Part shown: positions 50,071 through 58,814 of the stretch, in pieces
Position numbering within the stretch: the first letter of the stretch is position 1
Layout of the letters: every line of letters starts with the position of its first letter
NCBI GenBank assembly: GCA_964245825.1
Contig: CAXTNT010000007.1
Coordinates: forward strand, 62,001 to 126,000
DNA: 64,000 bases
Reading direction: 5' to 3'
Source: CAJCIY01 sp964245825
GTDB taxonomy: Bacteria; Actinomycetota; Actinomycetes; Mycobacteriales; CAJCIY01
Notes under the pieces: generated by a model
Told to the model about the DNA's origin: nothing
Seen by the model: only the letters and a program-made list of their open reading frames with translations
The model's database searches: none
Made by a program: the position numbers and the translations under genes

Positions 50071-51282
50071 TCAGCGTTGGACCGCCGGCACGCGGCGGGC
50101 GACCCGCCCGGTCTGCGACGCGAGGGCCACCGCGGCCAGCCCGAGCGCGCCGCCCGCGCTGCACACCCCGCCCCAGCCGAAGGCCGACCACAGCACCGAG
50201 CCGAGGGCGGAACCAGCCGCCCCGCCGAGGAAGTAGCACGTCATGTATGCCGTGGTGAGCCGGCTGCGGGCCTGCGCGTCGAGGCGGTAGACCTCGCTCT
50301 GGTTGGTGATGTGCAGGCCCTGCACGCCGAGGTCGAGCAGGAGCACGCCGGCCAGCAGCCACCCGAGGTGGTGGGCTCCCAGGAGCGTCGGCAGGAACGA
50401 CACCGCCAGCACGGCGGCGAGCGCCGCAGTCGCCGTGTGCGCGTGGCCGCTGTCCGCCAACCGGCCGGCCCGGCCCGCCGCGAGCGCCCCCACCGCCCCG
50501 GCGAGGCCGAACAGCCCGATGGTCGCGACGCCGTAGTGGTACGGGGGACCGGCGAGCAGGAAGGCCAGGCTCGTCCAGAAGACGCTGAACGCCGCAAAGC
50601 CGAGGGCGCCGAGCGCGCACCGGAGCCGCAACGTGGCGTGGTCACGCAGCAGGCCGACGACGCTGCGCAGCGCCGCGCCGTAGCGCAGGTCCGCTGCCGG
50701 CGCGACGGCGGGCAGCTCGGCCCGCAGCACGACGATGAGCACGACCATCAGGCCGGCCCCGGCGCCGAACACCGCACGCCACCCGAGCCACTGACCGACC
50801 AGCCCGGACGCTGTTCGCGCCAGCAGGATCCCCAGCAGCAGACCGGTCATCACCGTGCCGACCACCCGGCCGCGCTCGGCGTCGGCAGCGAGCGTGGCGG
50901 CGAAGGGCACCAGCACCTGCGCCACCACGCTGCTCAGACCGGCCAGCAGCAGGAAGGCCCCGAGAACCGGCAGGTCCGGGGACAGGGCGCACCCGAGCAT
51001 GGCGAGTGCTGCGACCGCCAGGACGGCGACCACCAGCCGGCGGCGTTCCAGCAGGTCGCCGAGGGGCACCACGAACAGCAGCCCCAGCGCGTACCCGGCC
51101 TGAGAAAGGGTGATCAGCAGGCCGGCGGTGCCGGCGCCCACCGACAGCCCGCGCGCGATCTCCGCCAGCAGCGGCTGGGCGTAGTAGAGGTTGGCTACCG
51201 CCACGCCGCTGGTGGCGGCGAGCACGAGCACGAGGCGGTGGGACAGCACCGGCGTCTCGCCGGGCTGCCGGGCGGGCGTCAC
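50071..51282 (-). CDS. MFS transporter (12-helix)
   Basis: 403 residues, about twelve helices. VLVLAATSGVAVANLYYAQPLLAEIARGL and the loop PLGDLLERRRLVVAVL (motif A) are typical of the YbjJ/'NLYYAQPLL' group of drug or arabinose-efflux-like MFS proteins. Substrate unknown. GTG start. It lies between folD and purH, which are often closer together in relatives. No regulator is adjacent. Confidence 0.87.
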   Translation of the reverse strand: MTPARQPGETPVLSHRLVLVLAATSGVAVANLYYAQPLLAEIARGLSVGAGTAGLLITLSQAGYALGLLFVVPLGDLLERRRLVVAVLAVAALAMLGCALSPDLPVLGAFLLLAGLSSVVAQVLVPFAATLAADAERGRVVGTVMTGLLLGILLARTASGLVGQWLGWRAVFGAGAGLMVVLIVVLRAELPAVAPAADLRYGAALRSVVGLLRDHATLRLRCALGALGFAAFSVFWTSLAFLLAGPPYHYGVATIGLFGLAGAVGALAAGRAGRLADSGHAHTATAALAAVLAVSFLPTLLGAHHLGWLLAGVLLLDLGVQGLHITNQSEVYRLDAQARSRLTTAYMTCYFLGGAAGSALGSVLWSAFGWGGVCSAGGALGLAAVALASQTGRVARRVPAVQR

Positions 51283-51318
51283 CGGGTGGCGATGCCCAGC
51301 GCCCGGGCGTCGATGCGT

Positions 51319-52878
51319 TCAGTGGTAGAAGTGACGTGTCCCACTGAAGTACAGGGTGACGCCGGCAGCGAGCGCGGCGTCGATGGTGAGCTGGTCGCGC
51401 ACCGAGCCGCCCGGCTCCACGACCGCGGCCACCCCAGCGGCGGCGAGCACCTCGAAGCCGTCGGCGAAGGGGAAGAACGCGTCGCTGGCCGCGACCGATC
51501 CTTTGGCCCGGTCACCGGCGCGCTGCGCCGCCAGCTGGGCGGCGTCGACCCGGTTGACCTGACCCATGCCCACGCCCACCGTGGCGCTGTCGTGCGCGAG
51601 CAGGATGGCGTTGGACTTCACCGACCGGCACGCCCGCCAGGCGAAGGCCAGGTCGGCCAGCATCGCCGCAGGCGCCGCGTCCCCCGCCTGCAGCGACCAG
51701 TTGACGGGGTCGTCACCGGCGGCGTCGATCCGGTCGACCTCCTGCGCCAGCACCCCCCCGGACACCTGTCGGAGCTCGGTGGCGGCACCGGAGCGCAGCG
51801 GAGCCGGACAGCGCAGCAGGCGGATGTTCGGCTTGGCGGCCAGCAGTTCCGCGGCACCCTCCTCGAAGTCGGGCGCGACCACGACCTCGGTGAAGATCTC
51901 GGCGACCTGCTCGGCCATCGCGAGCGACACCGGCCGGTTCACCGCGATGACCCCGCCGAAGGCCGACGTGGGGTCGCAGGCGTGCGCCTTGCGGTGCGCC
52001 TCGGCGACGTCGGCACCGAGCGCGATGCCGCAGGGGTTGGCGTGCTTGACCACGGCCACGCACGGCTCGACGAAGTCGAAGACGGCCCGCCGCGCGGCGT
52101 CGGTGTCGACGTAGTTGTTGTACGACATCGCCTTGCCGTGCAGCTGGACCGCCTGCGCGATGCCCGCGGGCACGTCGTGGTCGACGTACAGGCATGCGGC
52201 CTGCTGCGGGTTCTCGCCGTAGCGCAGCACCTCGGCCCGCTCCAGGGCCATCCCGACGAACGCCGGCCAGCTGCCCACCTCGCCCGGGGCGAGCGTCCGG
52301 GCGCACCACTGGGCGACGGCGACGTCGTAGGACGCGGTGTGGGCGAATGCCTGCGCCGCGAGCTCCCGGCGCGCCGCGAGCTCGAAGCCGCCCTGCTCGA
52401 GGGCGGCAAGCACGGCCGGGTACGCGGCCGGCGAGGTGACCACTGCGACCGACGTGTGGTTCTTGGCCGCCGCGCGGACCATCGACGGGCCGCCGATGTC
52501 GATCTGCTCGACCGTCGCGTCCTCGGGGGCGCCGGCGGCCACCGTCTCGCGGAACGGGTAGAGGTTGGACACCACCAGCTGGAACGGCTCGATGCCGTGC
52601 TCGTCGAGGGTCGCGTTGTGCTCGGGGTTTCGGGCGTCGGCCAGCAGCCCGGCGTGGATGCGGGGGTGCAGCGTCTTGACCCGCCCGTCGAGGATCTCGG
52701 GGAACCCGGTCACCTCGGCCAGCGCCGTCACCGGCAGCCCGAGGTCGGCGATGGTGCGCGCGGTGTTGCCGGTCGAGACGATCTCGACACCGGCCCCGGC
52801 GAGGCCGCGTACCAGCTCCTCGAGGCCGGTCTTGTCGTAGACGCTGACGAGTGCGCGGCGAATCTGGACGCGGGTCAT
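51319..52878 (-). CDS. purH: Bifunctional AICAR formyltransferase/IMP cyclohydrolase PurH
   Basis: 519 residues. N-terminal IMP cyclohydrolase (VQIRRALVSVYDKTGLEELV, VKTLHPRIHAGLLADARN, LVVSNLYPFRETVA, IDIGGPSMVRAAAKNHTSVAV). C-terminal formyltransferase (YNNYVDTDAARRAVFDF, AVVKHANPCGIALG, FGGVIAVNRPV, DAFFPFADG, ending GTRHFYH). It does the last two steps of IMP synthesis. The ATG overlaps the purN stop by 4 nt. The FolD-PurN-PurH set shows local 10-formyl-THF use. Confidence 0.97.
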   Translation of the reverse strand: MTRVQIRRALVSVYDKTGLEELVRGLAGAGVEIVSTGNTARTIADLGLPVTALAEVTGFPEILDGRVKTLHPRIHAGLLADARNPEHNATLDEHGIEPFQLVVSNLYPFRETVAAGAPEDATVEQIDIGGPSMVRAAAKNHTSVAVVTSPAAYPAVLAALEQGGFELAARRELAAQAFAHTASYDVAVAQWCARTLAPGEVGSWPAFVGMALERAEVLRYGENPQQAACLYVDHDVPAGIAQAVQLHGKAMSYNNYVDTDAARRAVFDFVEPCVAVVKHANPCGIALGADVAEAHRKAHACDPTSAFGGVIAVNRPVSLAMAEQVAEIFTEVVVAPDFEEGAAELLAAKPNIRLLRCPAPLRSGAATELRQVSGGVLAQEVDRIDAAGDDPVNWSLQAGDAAPAAMLADLAFAWRACRSVKSNAILLAHDSATVGVGMGQVNRVDAAQLAAQRAGDRAKGSVAASDAFFPFADGFEVLAAAGVAAVVEPGGSVRDQLTIDAALAAGVTLYFSGTRHFYH

Positions 52879-53474
52879 GCGAGGACGACCTTCCTTCCCT
52901 CGAGTCGGTAGCCGTCGCGGACCATCCGGCCGACGGTGTCGACCAGCAGCCGGTGCTCTGCGGCCTTGATGCGGGCGTGCAGGGTCGTGGCGTCGTCGTC
53001 GTCGCGCACCGGTACGGCGACCTGGGCCACGACCGGGCCGGTGTCGACGCCCTCGTCGACCAGGAACAGCGTGGCGCCGGTGACCTTCACCGCGTACGCC
53101 AGGGCATCCTCCACGGCGTGCATGCCGGGGAACGCGGGGCACAGCGCCGGATGCGTGTTGAGCGTCGGCCAGCGCCGGACGAGATCGCCGCGCAGCAGCT
53201 TCAGGAAGCCGGCGAGCACCACCAGGTCGGGCCGGTGGCCGGCGATCCGGCCGGCGAGGGCGTCGTTCCACCCATCCCGGTCGGGGTGGTCGACGACGCG
53301 CTCGACGAAGGTCGGCACGCCATGCGCGGCGGCGGTGTCCAGTGCTGGGACGCCGTCGCGGTCTGCCCCCACGGCGACGACGGTGGCGCCGTACGCGGGG
53401 TCGGCGCAGGCGGTGAGCAGGGCGGCGAGGTTCGTGCCGACACCCGAGACGAGGACGACGACCCGGGCGCTCAC
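52875..53474 (-). CDS. purN: Phosphoribosylglycinamide formyltransferase PurN
   Basis: 199 residues. VVVLVSGVGTNLAALL (phosphate-binding loop), LVVLAGFLKLL, LNTHPALCPAFPGMHAVEDALAYAVKVTGATLFLVDEGVDTGPVVAQ with the catalytic Asn-His and Asp residues. It formylates GAR in purine synthesis. The GTG at 53474 has TAGGGT 7 nt upstream; a GTG 9 nt further up is possible. Overlaps purH by 4 nt. Confidence 0.95.
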   Translation of the reverse strand: MSARVVVLVSGVGTNLAALLTACADPAYGATVVAVGADRDGVPALDTAAAHGVPTFVERVVDHPDRDGWNDALAGRIAGHRPDLVVLAGFLKLLRGDLVRRWPTLNTHPALCPAFPGMHAVEDALAYAVKVTGATLFLVDEGVDTGPVVAQVAVPVRDDDDATTLHARIKAAEHRLLVDTVGRMVRDGYRLEGRKVVLA

Positions 53475-53481
53475 GGTCGGC

Positions 53482-53487
53482 ACCCTA
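53482..53487 (-). promoter_or_regulatory. -10-like TAGGGT, leaderless start of purN
   Basis: TAGGGT lies 7 nt before the purN GTG at 53474 and overlaps the perM stop region, giving purNH a promoter of its own. Confidence 0.42.
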
Positions 53488-54678
53488 CCGACGCGGCCGC
53501 CAGCGCCTCCAGGCCCGCAGACCGACCACGAGCAGGCTTCCGACGGCCACCTCGCCGGCGACCGCGAGTCCCAGCTGCCACGGCGACGGGCCACTGACGG
53601 TCAGCCGTCCCGGCCCCGCGCTGCCGTCGGCCAGCCAGCCGAGGACGGCCGCGCCGCACCCGGCCACCCCGGCCGTCGCCAGGGCCCGGGCGACCTCGCT
53701 GCGCCAGGTGTCCGCGCCGCGCAGCGCACGGAGCCCACCCAGCACGCCGCAGCCGACCGGCACGGCCAGCAGCACCAGCAGCACCGGCGGGAACGGGCCG
53801 CTGCGCGGGAGCGCCGCGAGCACCGGCAGCGCCGGCACCGCGCCGAGGTGGGCACCAGCGAGCGACACCGATGTGTGCGCGCCCAGCCCGAAGCCGGGAC
53901 CGGCCAGGACGCTGGCGCCGTACGCGGTGAGGTGCGGCACGGCGAGCAGGTCCAGCAGCACCAGCCCGACCGCGCCGGAGCTGCCGGGGCGCAGCGCCTT
54001 GGCGGTGGCGACGACGTCGGTGTGCGCCGCGGCGATGACGACGAGCGCCAGCAGCAGGCCCGCCCCGAGCAGTGCGGCCAGTGCCCGCCCGGCCGCCGCC
54101 AGCACGGCGACCGTTGCCGCGGGCGCCCGCTCGAGCACCTGCGTCGGCACCCCGCGTACCCGCAGGGCCGCCGCGCCGGAGGCCGCCAACGCCAGCACGA
54201 CGCCGCCCAGAAACGCCTCCGCAGGGACCGGCCGCAGCAGCGGCCCGCGCGCGGCCAGCGCGACCGCGGTGACCACCACCCCGTAGCAGACCGCGAGCGC
54301 CGGCATGAACGCGAGCGGCTCGAGGCGGCGGTCGGCCCGCAGCAGGGTGCGCGAGCCGGCGTACAGAAGCGTCGCGGGCAGCACCGTGAGCCCGTAGGGG
54401 ACGACACCCACCGTGACCGGGCCGACCCGGACACCGGCGTGGTGCGCGGCGGCCCAGAACGTGAGGCCGAGCCGGAGGGTGTCGAGCGTGCCGGCGCCGG
54501 ACCGGGCGGCGGTCGCCCAGAGCAGCAGCACGACGAGCTCCACGGCGATGAGCCCTACGGCCGTCGTCCGCAGCGCGAGCAGGAGGGCCGGCAGCCAGGC
54601 ACCACGGTCGCCCTGCAGTTGCGGACGGGGCGCCCGGCGCAGCGGCGCGATCCGCGGTCGCTCCGGGGCCTGGGTCAC
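53485..54678 (-). CDS. PerM-like DUF6350 polytopic membrane protein
   Basis: 397 residues, about ten helices, very rich in Ala, Val and Leu. The family's place between sucCD and purN-purH is conserved (Rv0955 perM - purN - purH in M. tuberculosis, from memory); there it is linked to cell division and persistence. Recognisable stretch: LDTLRLGLTFWAAAHHAGVRVGPVTVGVVPYGLTVLPATLLYAGSRTL. GTG start. The low-complexity sequence makes homology depend on context. Confidence 0.75.
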   Translation of the reverse strand: MTQAPERPRIAPLRRAPRPQLQGDRGAWLPALLLALRTTAVGLIAVELVVLLLWATAARSGAGTLDTLRLGLTFWAAAHHAGVRVGPVTVGVVPYGLTVLPATLLYAGSRTLLRADRRLEPLAFMPALAVCYGVVVTAVALAARGPLLRPVPAEAFLGGVVLALAASGAAALRVRGVPTQVLERAPAATVAVLAAAGRALAALLGAGLLLALVVIAAAHTDVVATAKALRPGSSGAVGLVLLDLLAVPHLTAYGASVLAGPGFGLGAHTSVSLAGAHLGAVPALPVLAALPRSGPFPPVLLVLLAVPVGCGVLGGLRALRGADTWRSEVARALATAGVAGCGAAVLGWLADGSAGPGRLTVSGPSPWQLGLAVAGEVAVGSLLVVGLRAWRRWRPRR

Positions 54679-54732
54679 CCGGCCACGGTGTCAGGCGGCA
54701 GCGCCCTCAGCCGCTCCGACACGCTGTCGCGG

Positions 54733-55617
54733 TCAGCCGGTCAGGTACGCGGTGATCCCGTCGGCGACCCCCAGCGCGGCGCGCTCTCGCCAGGCGGACG
54801 AGGTGACCCGGGCGGCGTCGACGGCGTTGCGCATGTTGGCGCACTCGATGAAGACCTTCGGGACGGTCGAGAGGTTCAGGCCGCCGAGGTCGGTCCGCGT
54901 CGTATAGCCGGTGCCGCCGCCGAGGTAGTCGGCGTACGGCTCCCCGGTGTCGGTGTGGAACGCGGCGTGCAGGGCGGTGCCGAGCCGGTCCGAGCGCGCG
55001 ATCATGCCGTCGTTCGGACCCACCGGTCCGGGCAGGATCACCTGGAACCCCGTTCCGCCGGCCGGCCCACCGTCGGCGTGGATCGCCACCGAGGCGTCGG
55101 CGTGGGCCTCGTTGCCGATCGCGGCCCGCTGGTTGATGCACGGCCCGTACGGGGTCGACGGCGTCCGGGTGAGGATCACCGTCGCGCCCCGCGCCCGCAG
55201 GATCGCCGCCGCCCGCAGCGCCACGTCGTAGGTGAACCGCGACTCGGGGTAGCCGGCGTCGGTCGAGGTACCGATGGCGTCGCAGGGCTTGCGCTCGGTG
55301 ATCACATCGACGAGCGCGTCGATCTGCGCCAGGTGCTGCAGGTCGTTCGGGTTGTGTCCCGGGTCGAGCACGATGACGCGGCCGGCGAGCGTGGTGACCG
55401 CGGCCGGCACCGGGCTCCGGGGCGGCGTCGTCGTCCTTGCCGTCGGTGTGGTCGCGGCCGGTGCGGACGTCGTGGCCCGCGTCGCGGGCGCCGCCGTACG
55501 GCTGTGCGAGGAGCAGGCCGCGAGGACCGGCACCAGCAGGGCCGCGCCGATCAGCACGGCGTGCCGGCGCCGCGACGTCACGACCACCAGCAGGGCGTGC
55601 TGGCGCCGCGACGTCAC
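54733..55617 (-). CDS. Lipoprotein N-acetylmuramoyl-L-alanine amidase (amidase_3)
   Basis: 294 residues. A signal peptide with lipobox VLAAC (lipidated Cys35) is followed by a Thr/Pro/Ala linker and the catalytic domain (about 85-292). Zn ligands and acid: His in VIVLDPGHNPND, Glu/His region ESRFTYDV, ASVAIHADGG, and VFIECANMRN Glu. It cleaves stem peptides from glycan strands. The GTG at 55617 overlaps the upstream stop by 4 nt; a second GTG at 55581 belongs to a 36-bp tandem duplication that copied the start codon and n-region. Confidence 0.88.
   Translation of the reverse strand: MTSRRQHALLVVVTSRRRHAVLIGAALLVPVLAACSSHSRTAAPATRATTSAPAATTPTARTTTPPRSPVPAAVTTLAGRVIVLDPGHNPNDLQHLAQIDALVDVITERKPCDAIGTSTDAGYPESRFTYDVALRAAAILRARGATVILTRTPSTPYGPCINQRAAIGNEAHADASVAIHADGGPAGGTGFQVILPGPVGPNDGMIARSDRLGTALHAAFHTDTGEPYADYLGGGTGYTTRTDLGGLNLSTVPKVFIECANMRNAVDAARVTSSAWRERAALGVADGITAYLTG
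55546..55617. repeat. 36-bp tandem duplication over the amidase start codon
   Basis: On the minus strand both copies begin GTGACGTCGCGGCGCC, at 55617 and 55581. The first 27 bases differ at only two positions; the last third is diverged. Each copy carries a GTG and the basic n-region TSRRxHA. Confidence 0.8.
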
Positions 55618-56069
55618 CGCGGGAGTTTCTCGCCCGCCGTCGTGATGGCCAGGAAGGCGGCTACGGCCTCGAGCACCGCGATGATGATCGCGAGGTAGAG
55701 GCCGATCTGCCGGTCGAGGTGCAGCGAGACGCCACCGCCGTCGACGCTGAAGCCGGTGACGAACTTGAGCACCAGCAGGACGGCCCCGGCGGTGGCGACG
55801 AGGAACGTCAGGACGGCGGGGCCGAACCGCGTGCCGACCGTCAGCGTCAGCCCGAGGAAGAGCCGCCCCACCACCATCAGTGCGGCGAGGAAGCACAGCG
55901 ACAGCCCGAACGAGCCGAAGAACCCGGACGACCAGCCGTCGAAGTTGACGCCGTCGCGCCCGAAGAACCGCACGAAGCCCAGCAGGAAGCACACCGCGCC
56001 GGCGAGGACGACGCCGCCGTCGAACATGTCGACCCCACGGCCACCGATCGTCAGCTTCTTGGTCTGCAT
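55614..56069 (-). CDS. Four-helix membrane protein of unknown function
   Basis: 151 residues with four hydrophobic helices (about 16-33, 48-72, 80-103, 122-143) and a conserved-looking glycine/phenylalanine loop FFGRDGVNFDGWSSGFFGSFG. The ATG at 56069 has AGGGAG about 9 nt upstream. It lies between sucD and the amidase, with a 4-nt overlap to the amidase start. I do not recognise a characterised family; a streptomycete 'integral membrane protein downstream of sucD' is the likely kind. Confidence 0.75.
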   Translation of the reverse strand: MQTKKLTIGGRGVDMFDGGVVLAGAVCFLLGFVRFFGRDGVNFDGWSSGFFGSFGLSLCFLAALMVVGRLFLGLTLTVGTRFGPAVLTFLVATAGAVLLVLKFVTGFSVDGGGVSLHLDRQIGLYLAIIIAVLEAVAAFLAITTAGEKLPR

Positions 56070-56130
56070 CGACGTTCTCCCTCGCTCGCGTTCGTTTGCC
56101 CCAGGCCGGCTGGCCAACCACGTCCGTTCT

Positions 56131-57015
56131 CTAGCGCAGGATGCCAGCCATAAGGCGCGCGGTCTCCGACGGGGTCTTGCCCACCTGGACGCCGGCCTTC
56201 TCGAGCGCCACCTTCTTCGCCTCGGCTGTGCCGGAGGACCCCGACACGATCGCGCCGGCATGGCCCATGGTCTTGCCCTCGGGCGCGGTGAAACCGGCGA
56301 CGTAGCCGATGACCGGCTTGGTCACGTGCTCGGCGATGTAGGCCGCAGCCCGCTCCTCGGCGTCGCCGCCGATCTCGCCGATCATGACGATCGCGTCGGT
56401 GTCCGGATCGTCCTGGAACGCCTGCAGGCAGTCGATGTGCGTGGTCCCGATGACCGGGTCGCCGCCGATGCCGACGGCCGTGGAGAAGCCGATGTCCCGC
56501 AGCTCGTACATCATCTGGTAGGTCAGGGTGCCGGACTTGGAGACCAGGCCGATCCGGCCGGGACGAGGCGCGATGGTGGCCGGGATGATGCCGACGTTGG
56601 ACTTCCCGGGGCTGATGAGGCCCGGGCAGTTCGGGCCGATGATGCGGGTCTTGCTGCCGGTCGCCAGGGCATGGGCCCAGAACGCGGTGGAGTCGTGCAC
56701 CGGGATGCCCTCGGTGATCACGACCGCCAGTGGGATGCCCGCGTCGATCGCCTCGAGCACCGAGTCCTTGGCGAAGGCCGGTGGGACGAATCCGACCGTC
56801 ACGTCGGCGCCGGTCTGCGCCATGGCCTCGGCGACCGAGCCGAAGATCGGGACCGACGTGCCGTCGATGTCGACCGACTGACCGGCCTTGCGCGGGTTGA
56901 CGCCGCCGACGAGCTGGGTGCCCGACGCCAGCATCCGAGTGGAGTGCTTGATGCCCTCGGAGCCGGTAATGCCCTGGACGATGACCTTGCTGGCCTCGTT
57001 GATGAAGATCGACAT
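56131..57015 (-). CDS. sucD: Succinyl-CoA ligase (ADP-forming) alpha subunit
   Basis: 294 residues. CoA-binding fold (VQGITGSEGIKHSTRMLASG), GFVPPAFAKDSVLEAI, GPNCPGLISPGKSNVGIIP, IGEIGGDAEE, and the phospho-His in KTMGHAGAIVSGSSGTAEAK. It works with SucC in the TCA cycle, converting succinyl-CoA to succinate with nucleotide synthesis. It begins 6 nt after the sucC stop. Confidence 0.97.
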   Translation of the reverse strand: MSIFINEASKVIVQGITGSEGIKHSTRMLASGTQLVGGVNPRKAGQSVDIDGTSVPIFGSVAEAMAQTGADVTVGFVPPAFAKDSVLEAIDAGIPLAVVITEGIPVHDSTAFWAHALATGSKTRIIGPNCPGLISPGKSNVGIIPATIAPRPGRIGLVSKSGTLTYQMMYELRDIGFSTAVGIGGDPVIGTTHIDCLQAFQDDPDTDAIVMIGEIGGDAEERAAAYIAEHVTKPVIGYVAGFTAPEGKTMGHAGAIVSGSSGTAEAKKVALEKAGVQVGKTPSETARLMAGILR

Positions 57016-57021
57016 GCTGGC

Positions 57022-58185
57022 TCAGTTCCCCTTCGCGGCGAGCTCGGCGGCGAGCTTCGCCGCGCCGTCCATGGTGTCCACCGGGTGCACGATCGCGAGG
57101 TTCGCGTCGGCCAGGATCCGCCGGCCCTCCTCAGCGTTGTTGCCGTCCAGGCGTACGACGAGGGGCTTCGTGACATCGCCCAGCATGCCGATCGCCTGCA
57201 CGATCCCGTTGGCCACCGCGTCGCAGGCCGTGATGCCACCGAAGATGTTGACGAAGACGCTCTTCACGGCCGGGTCGCCGAGGATGATCGACAGCCCGTC
57301 GGCCATCACCTGCGCACTGGCGCCGCCGCCGATGTCCAGGAAGTTCGCCGGCTTCTGCCCGCCGAACTCCTCGCCGGCGTACGTCACGACGTCGAGCGTC
57401 GACATCACCAGCCCCGCGCCGTTGCCGATGATGCCGACCGCACCGTCGAGCTTCACGTAGTTGAGGTGCTTGGCCTTGGCCGCGGCCTCGAGCGGGTCCT
57501 CGGCGCTGGCGTCGGCGAAGCGCGCCCAGTCGTGCCGGAAGGCGGCGTTGTCGTCGAGGGTGACCTTGCCGTCCAGGGCGAGGATCTCGCCGCCGGGAGT
57601 CTTCACCAGCGGGTTCACCTCGACCAGCGTCGCGTCCTCGGCGACGAAGGTCTCCCAGAGGTCCACGAGCACCGCCGCGACCTTGTCGCTGACGTCGGCG
57701 GGCATGTTCGCCGCCGTCGCGATCTCCCGTGCCTTGGCCAGATCCACGCCCTTGCTCGCGTCGACCGGGATGCGCGCGAGGGCCTCGGGCCGCTCGACCG
57801 CCAGCTCCTCGATCTCCATGCCGCCCTCGGCCGAGGCCATCGCCAGGAACGTGCGGTTGGAGCGGTCCAGCAGGTACGACACGTAGTACTCGGTGTCGAT
57901 GTCGCTGGCCTGGGTGACGAGCACCGTGCCGACGACGTGGCCCTTGATGTCGAGGCCGAGGATGGCCTCGGCCTTCTCCCGCGCCTGCCCCGGGCTGGTG
58001 GCGAACTTGACGCCGCCCGCCTTCCCGCGACCACCGACCTTCACCTGCGCCTTGACGACCACGTCGGTGCCGAGCTTCGCGGCCACCGCCTCCGCGCGTG
58101 CGGCATCGGTCGCGATCTCCCCGGGGAGCGTCGGCACGCCGTGAGCGGCGAACAGCTCCTTCGCCTGGTACTCGAACAGGTCCAC
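57022..58185 (-). CDS. sucC: Succinyl-CoA ligase (ADP-forming) beta subunit
   Basis: 387 residues. ATP-grasp domain (MDLFEYQAKELFAAHGVP, VKAQVKVGGRGKAGGVKFA) and C-terminal ligase domain (ANFLDIGGGASAQ, VFVNIFGGITACD, VVRLDGNNAEEGRRIL). It grasps the phospho-His loop of SucD. The GTG has GAGGAG 4 nt upstream; a TAGGGT 55 nt further upstream (58240-58245) may be the -10. Directly followed by sucD. Confidence 0.97.
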   Translation of the reverse strand: MDLFEYQAKELFAAHGVPTLPGEIATDAARAEAVAAKLGTDVVVKAQVKVGGRGKAGGVKFATSPGQAREKAEAILGLDIKGHVVGTVLVTQASDIDTEYYVSYLLDRSNRTFLAMASAEGGMEIEELAVERPEALARIPVDASKGVDLAKAREIATAANMPADVSDKVAAVLVDLWETFVAEDATLVEVNPLVKTPGGEILALDGKVTLDDNAAFRHDWARFADASAEDPLEAAAKAKHLNYVKLDGAVGIIGNGAGLVMSTLDVVTYAGEEFGGQKPANFLDIGGGASAQVMADGLSIILGDPAVKSVFVNIFGGITACDAVANGIVQAIGMLGDVTKPLVVRLDGNNAEEGRRILADANLAIVHPVDTMDGAAKLAAELAAKGN

Positions 58186-58350
58186 GCCGCTCCTCGATGA
58201 GTGAGTGCTGCCGACGGTGGCCTCAGGCCGCCGCAGGCGACCCTACCCACGCGACCTCGGGGCACGACTGCTGTGACGCAGACCACCGCCTCCACGCGTC
58301 CTGCCCACCAGTCAGAAGCCGGCGCTCACAACGGCCGACGGCTGTCGGGC

Positions 58351-58773
58351 TCAGGCCGGGGCAGGCTCGGCAAAGGTCGTGCGTACCCACTCGATGATCG
58401 ACGTGGTGGTGGAGCCCGGCGTGAAGATCTTGGACACGCCCATCGCCTCGAGCTCGGGGATGTCGTCGGCCGGGATGATGCCGCCGCCGAACACCACGAC
58501 GTCGTCGGCGTCGCGCTCCTTGAGCAGCTCGATCGTCCGGGCGAACAGCGTCATGTGCGCACCGGACAGGACCGACAGGCCCACCGCGTCCGCGTCCTCC
58601 TGGATCACCGTCTCCACGATCTGCTCCGGCGTCTGGTGCAACCCCGTGTAGACCACCTCGACGCCGGCGTCGCGCAGGGCCCGGGCCACGACCTTCGCCC
58701 CGCGGTCGTGGCCGTCCAGGCCCGGCTTGGCGACGATGACACGGATGCGACCCAGCCCCTGTGCCTCGGCCAC
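58351..58773 (-). CDS. Cobalamin-binding subunit of an acyl-CoA mutase
   Basis: 140 residues, a stand-alone B12-binding domain: RIRVIVAKPGLDGHDRGAKVVA with Asp20-x-His22-x-x-Gly25 (the lower-axial His of DxHxxG), GVEVVYTGLHQTPEQIVETVIQEDADAVGLSVLSGAH and VVVFGGGIIPADDI. The length fits a small subunit, and the only mutase catalytic subunit in the window is at 36988, about 20 kb away. It should bind adenosylcobalamin for that partner. GTG start with GAGGAGG upstream. The spacer 58186-58350 to sucC holds no gene. Confidence 0.9.
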   Translation of the reverse strand: MAEAQGLGRIRVIVAKPGLDGHDRGAKVVARALRDAGVEVVYTGLHQTPEQIVETVIQEDADAVGLSVLSGAHMTLFARTIELLKERDADDVVVFGGGIIPADDIPELEAMGVSKIFTPGSTTTSIIEWVRTTFAEPAPA

Positions 58774-58802
58774 ACCGGCCTCCTCGCTGCTCGACTGTCG
58801 GC

Positions 58803-58808
58803 AACACT
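58803..58808 (+). promoter_or_regulatory. -10-like AACACT before carboxyltransferase gene
   Basis: AACACT lies 6 nt before the GTG at 58815. The first base departs from TANNNT; spacing fits the window's leaderless pattern. Confidence 0.3.
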
Positions 58809-58814
58809 AGCGAC

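Noticed and set aside
49594..52911. Very long open frame antisense to folD, MFS and purH
   Set aside because: Composition is low-complexity and the opposite strand encodes three clear proteins.
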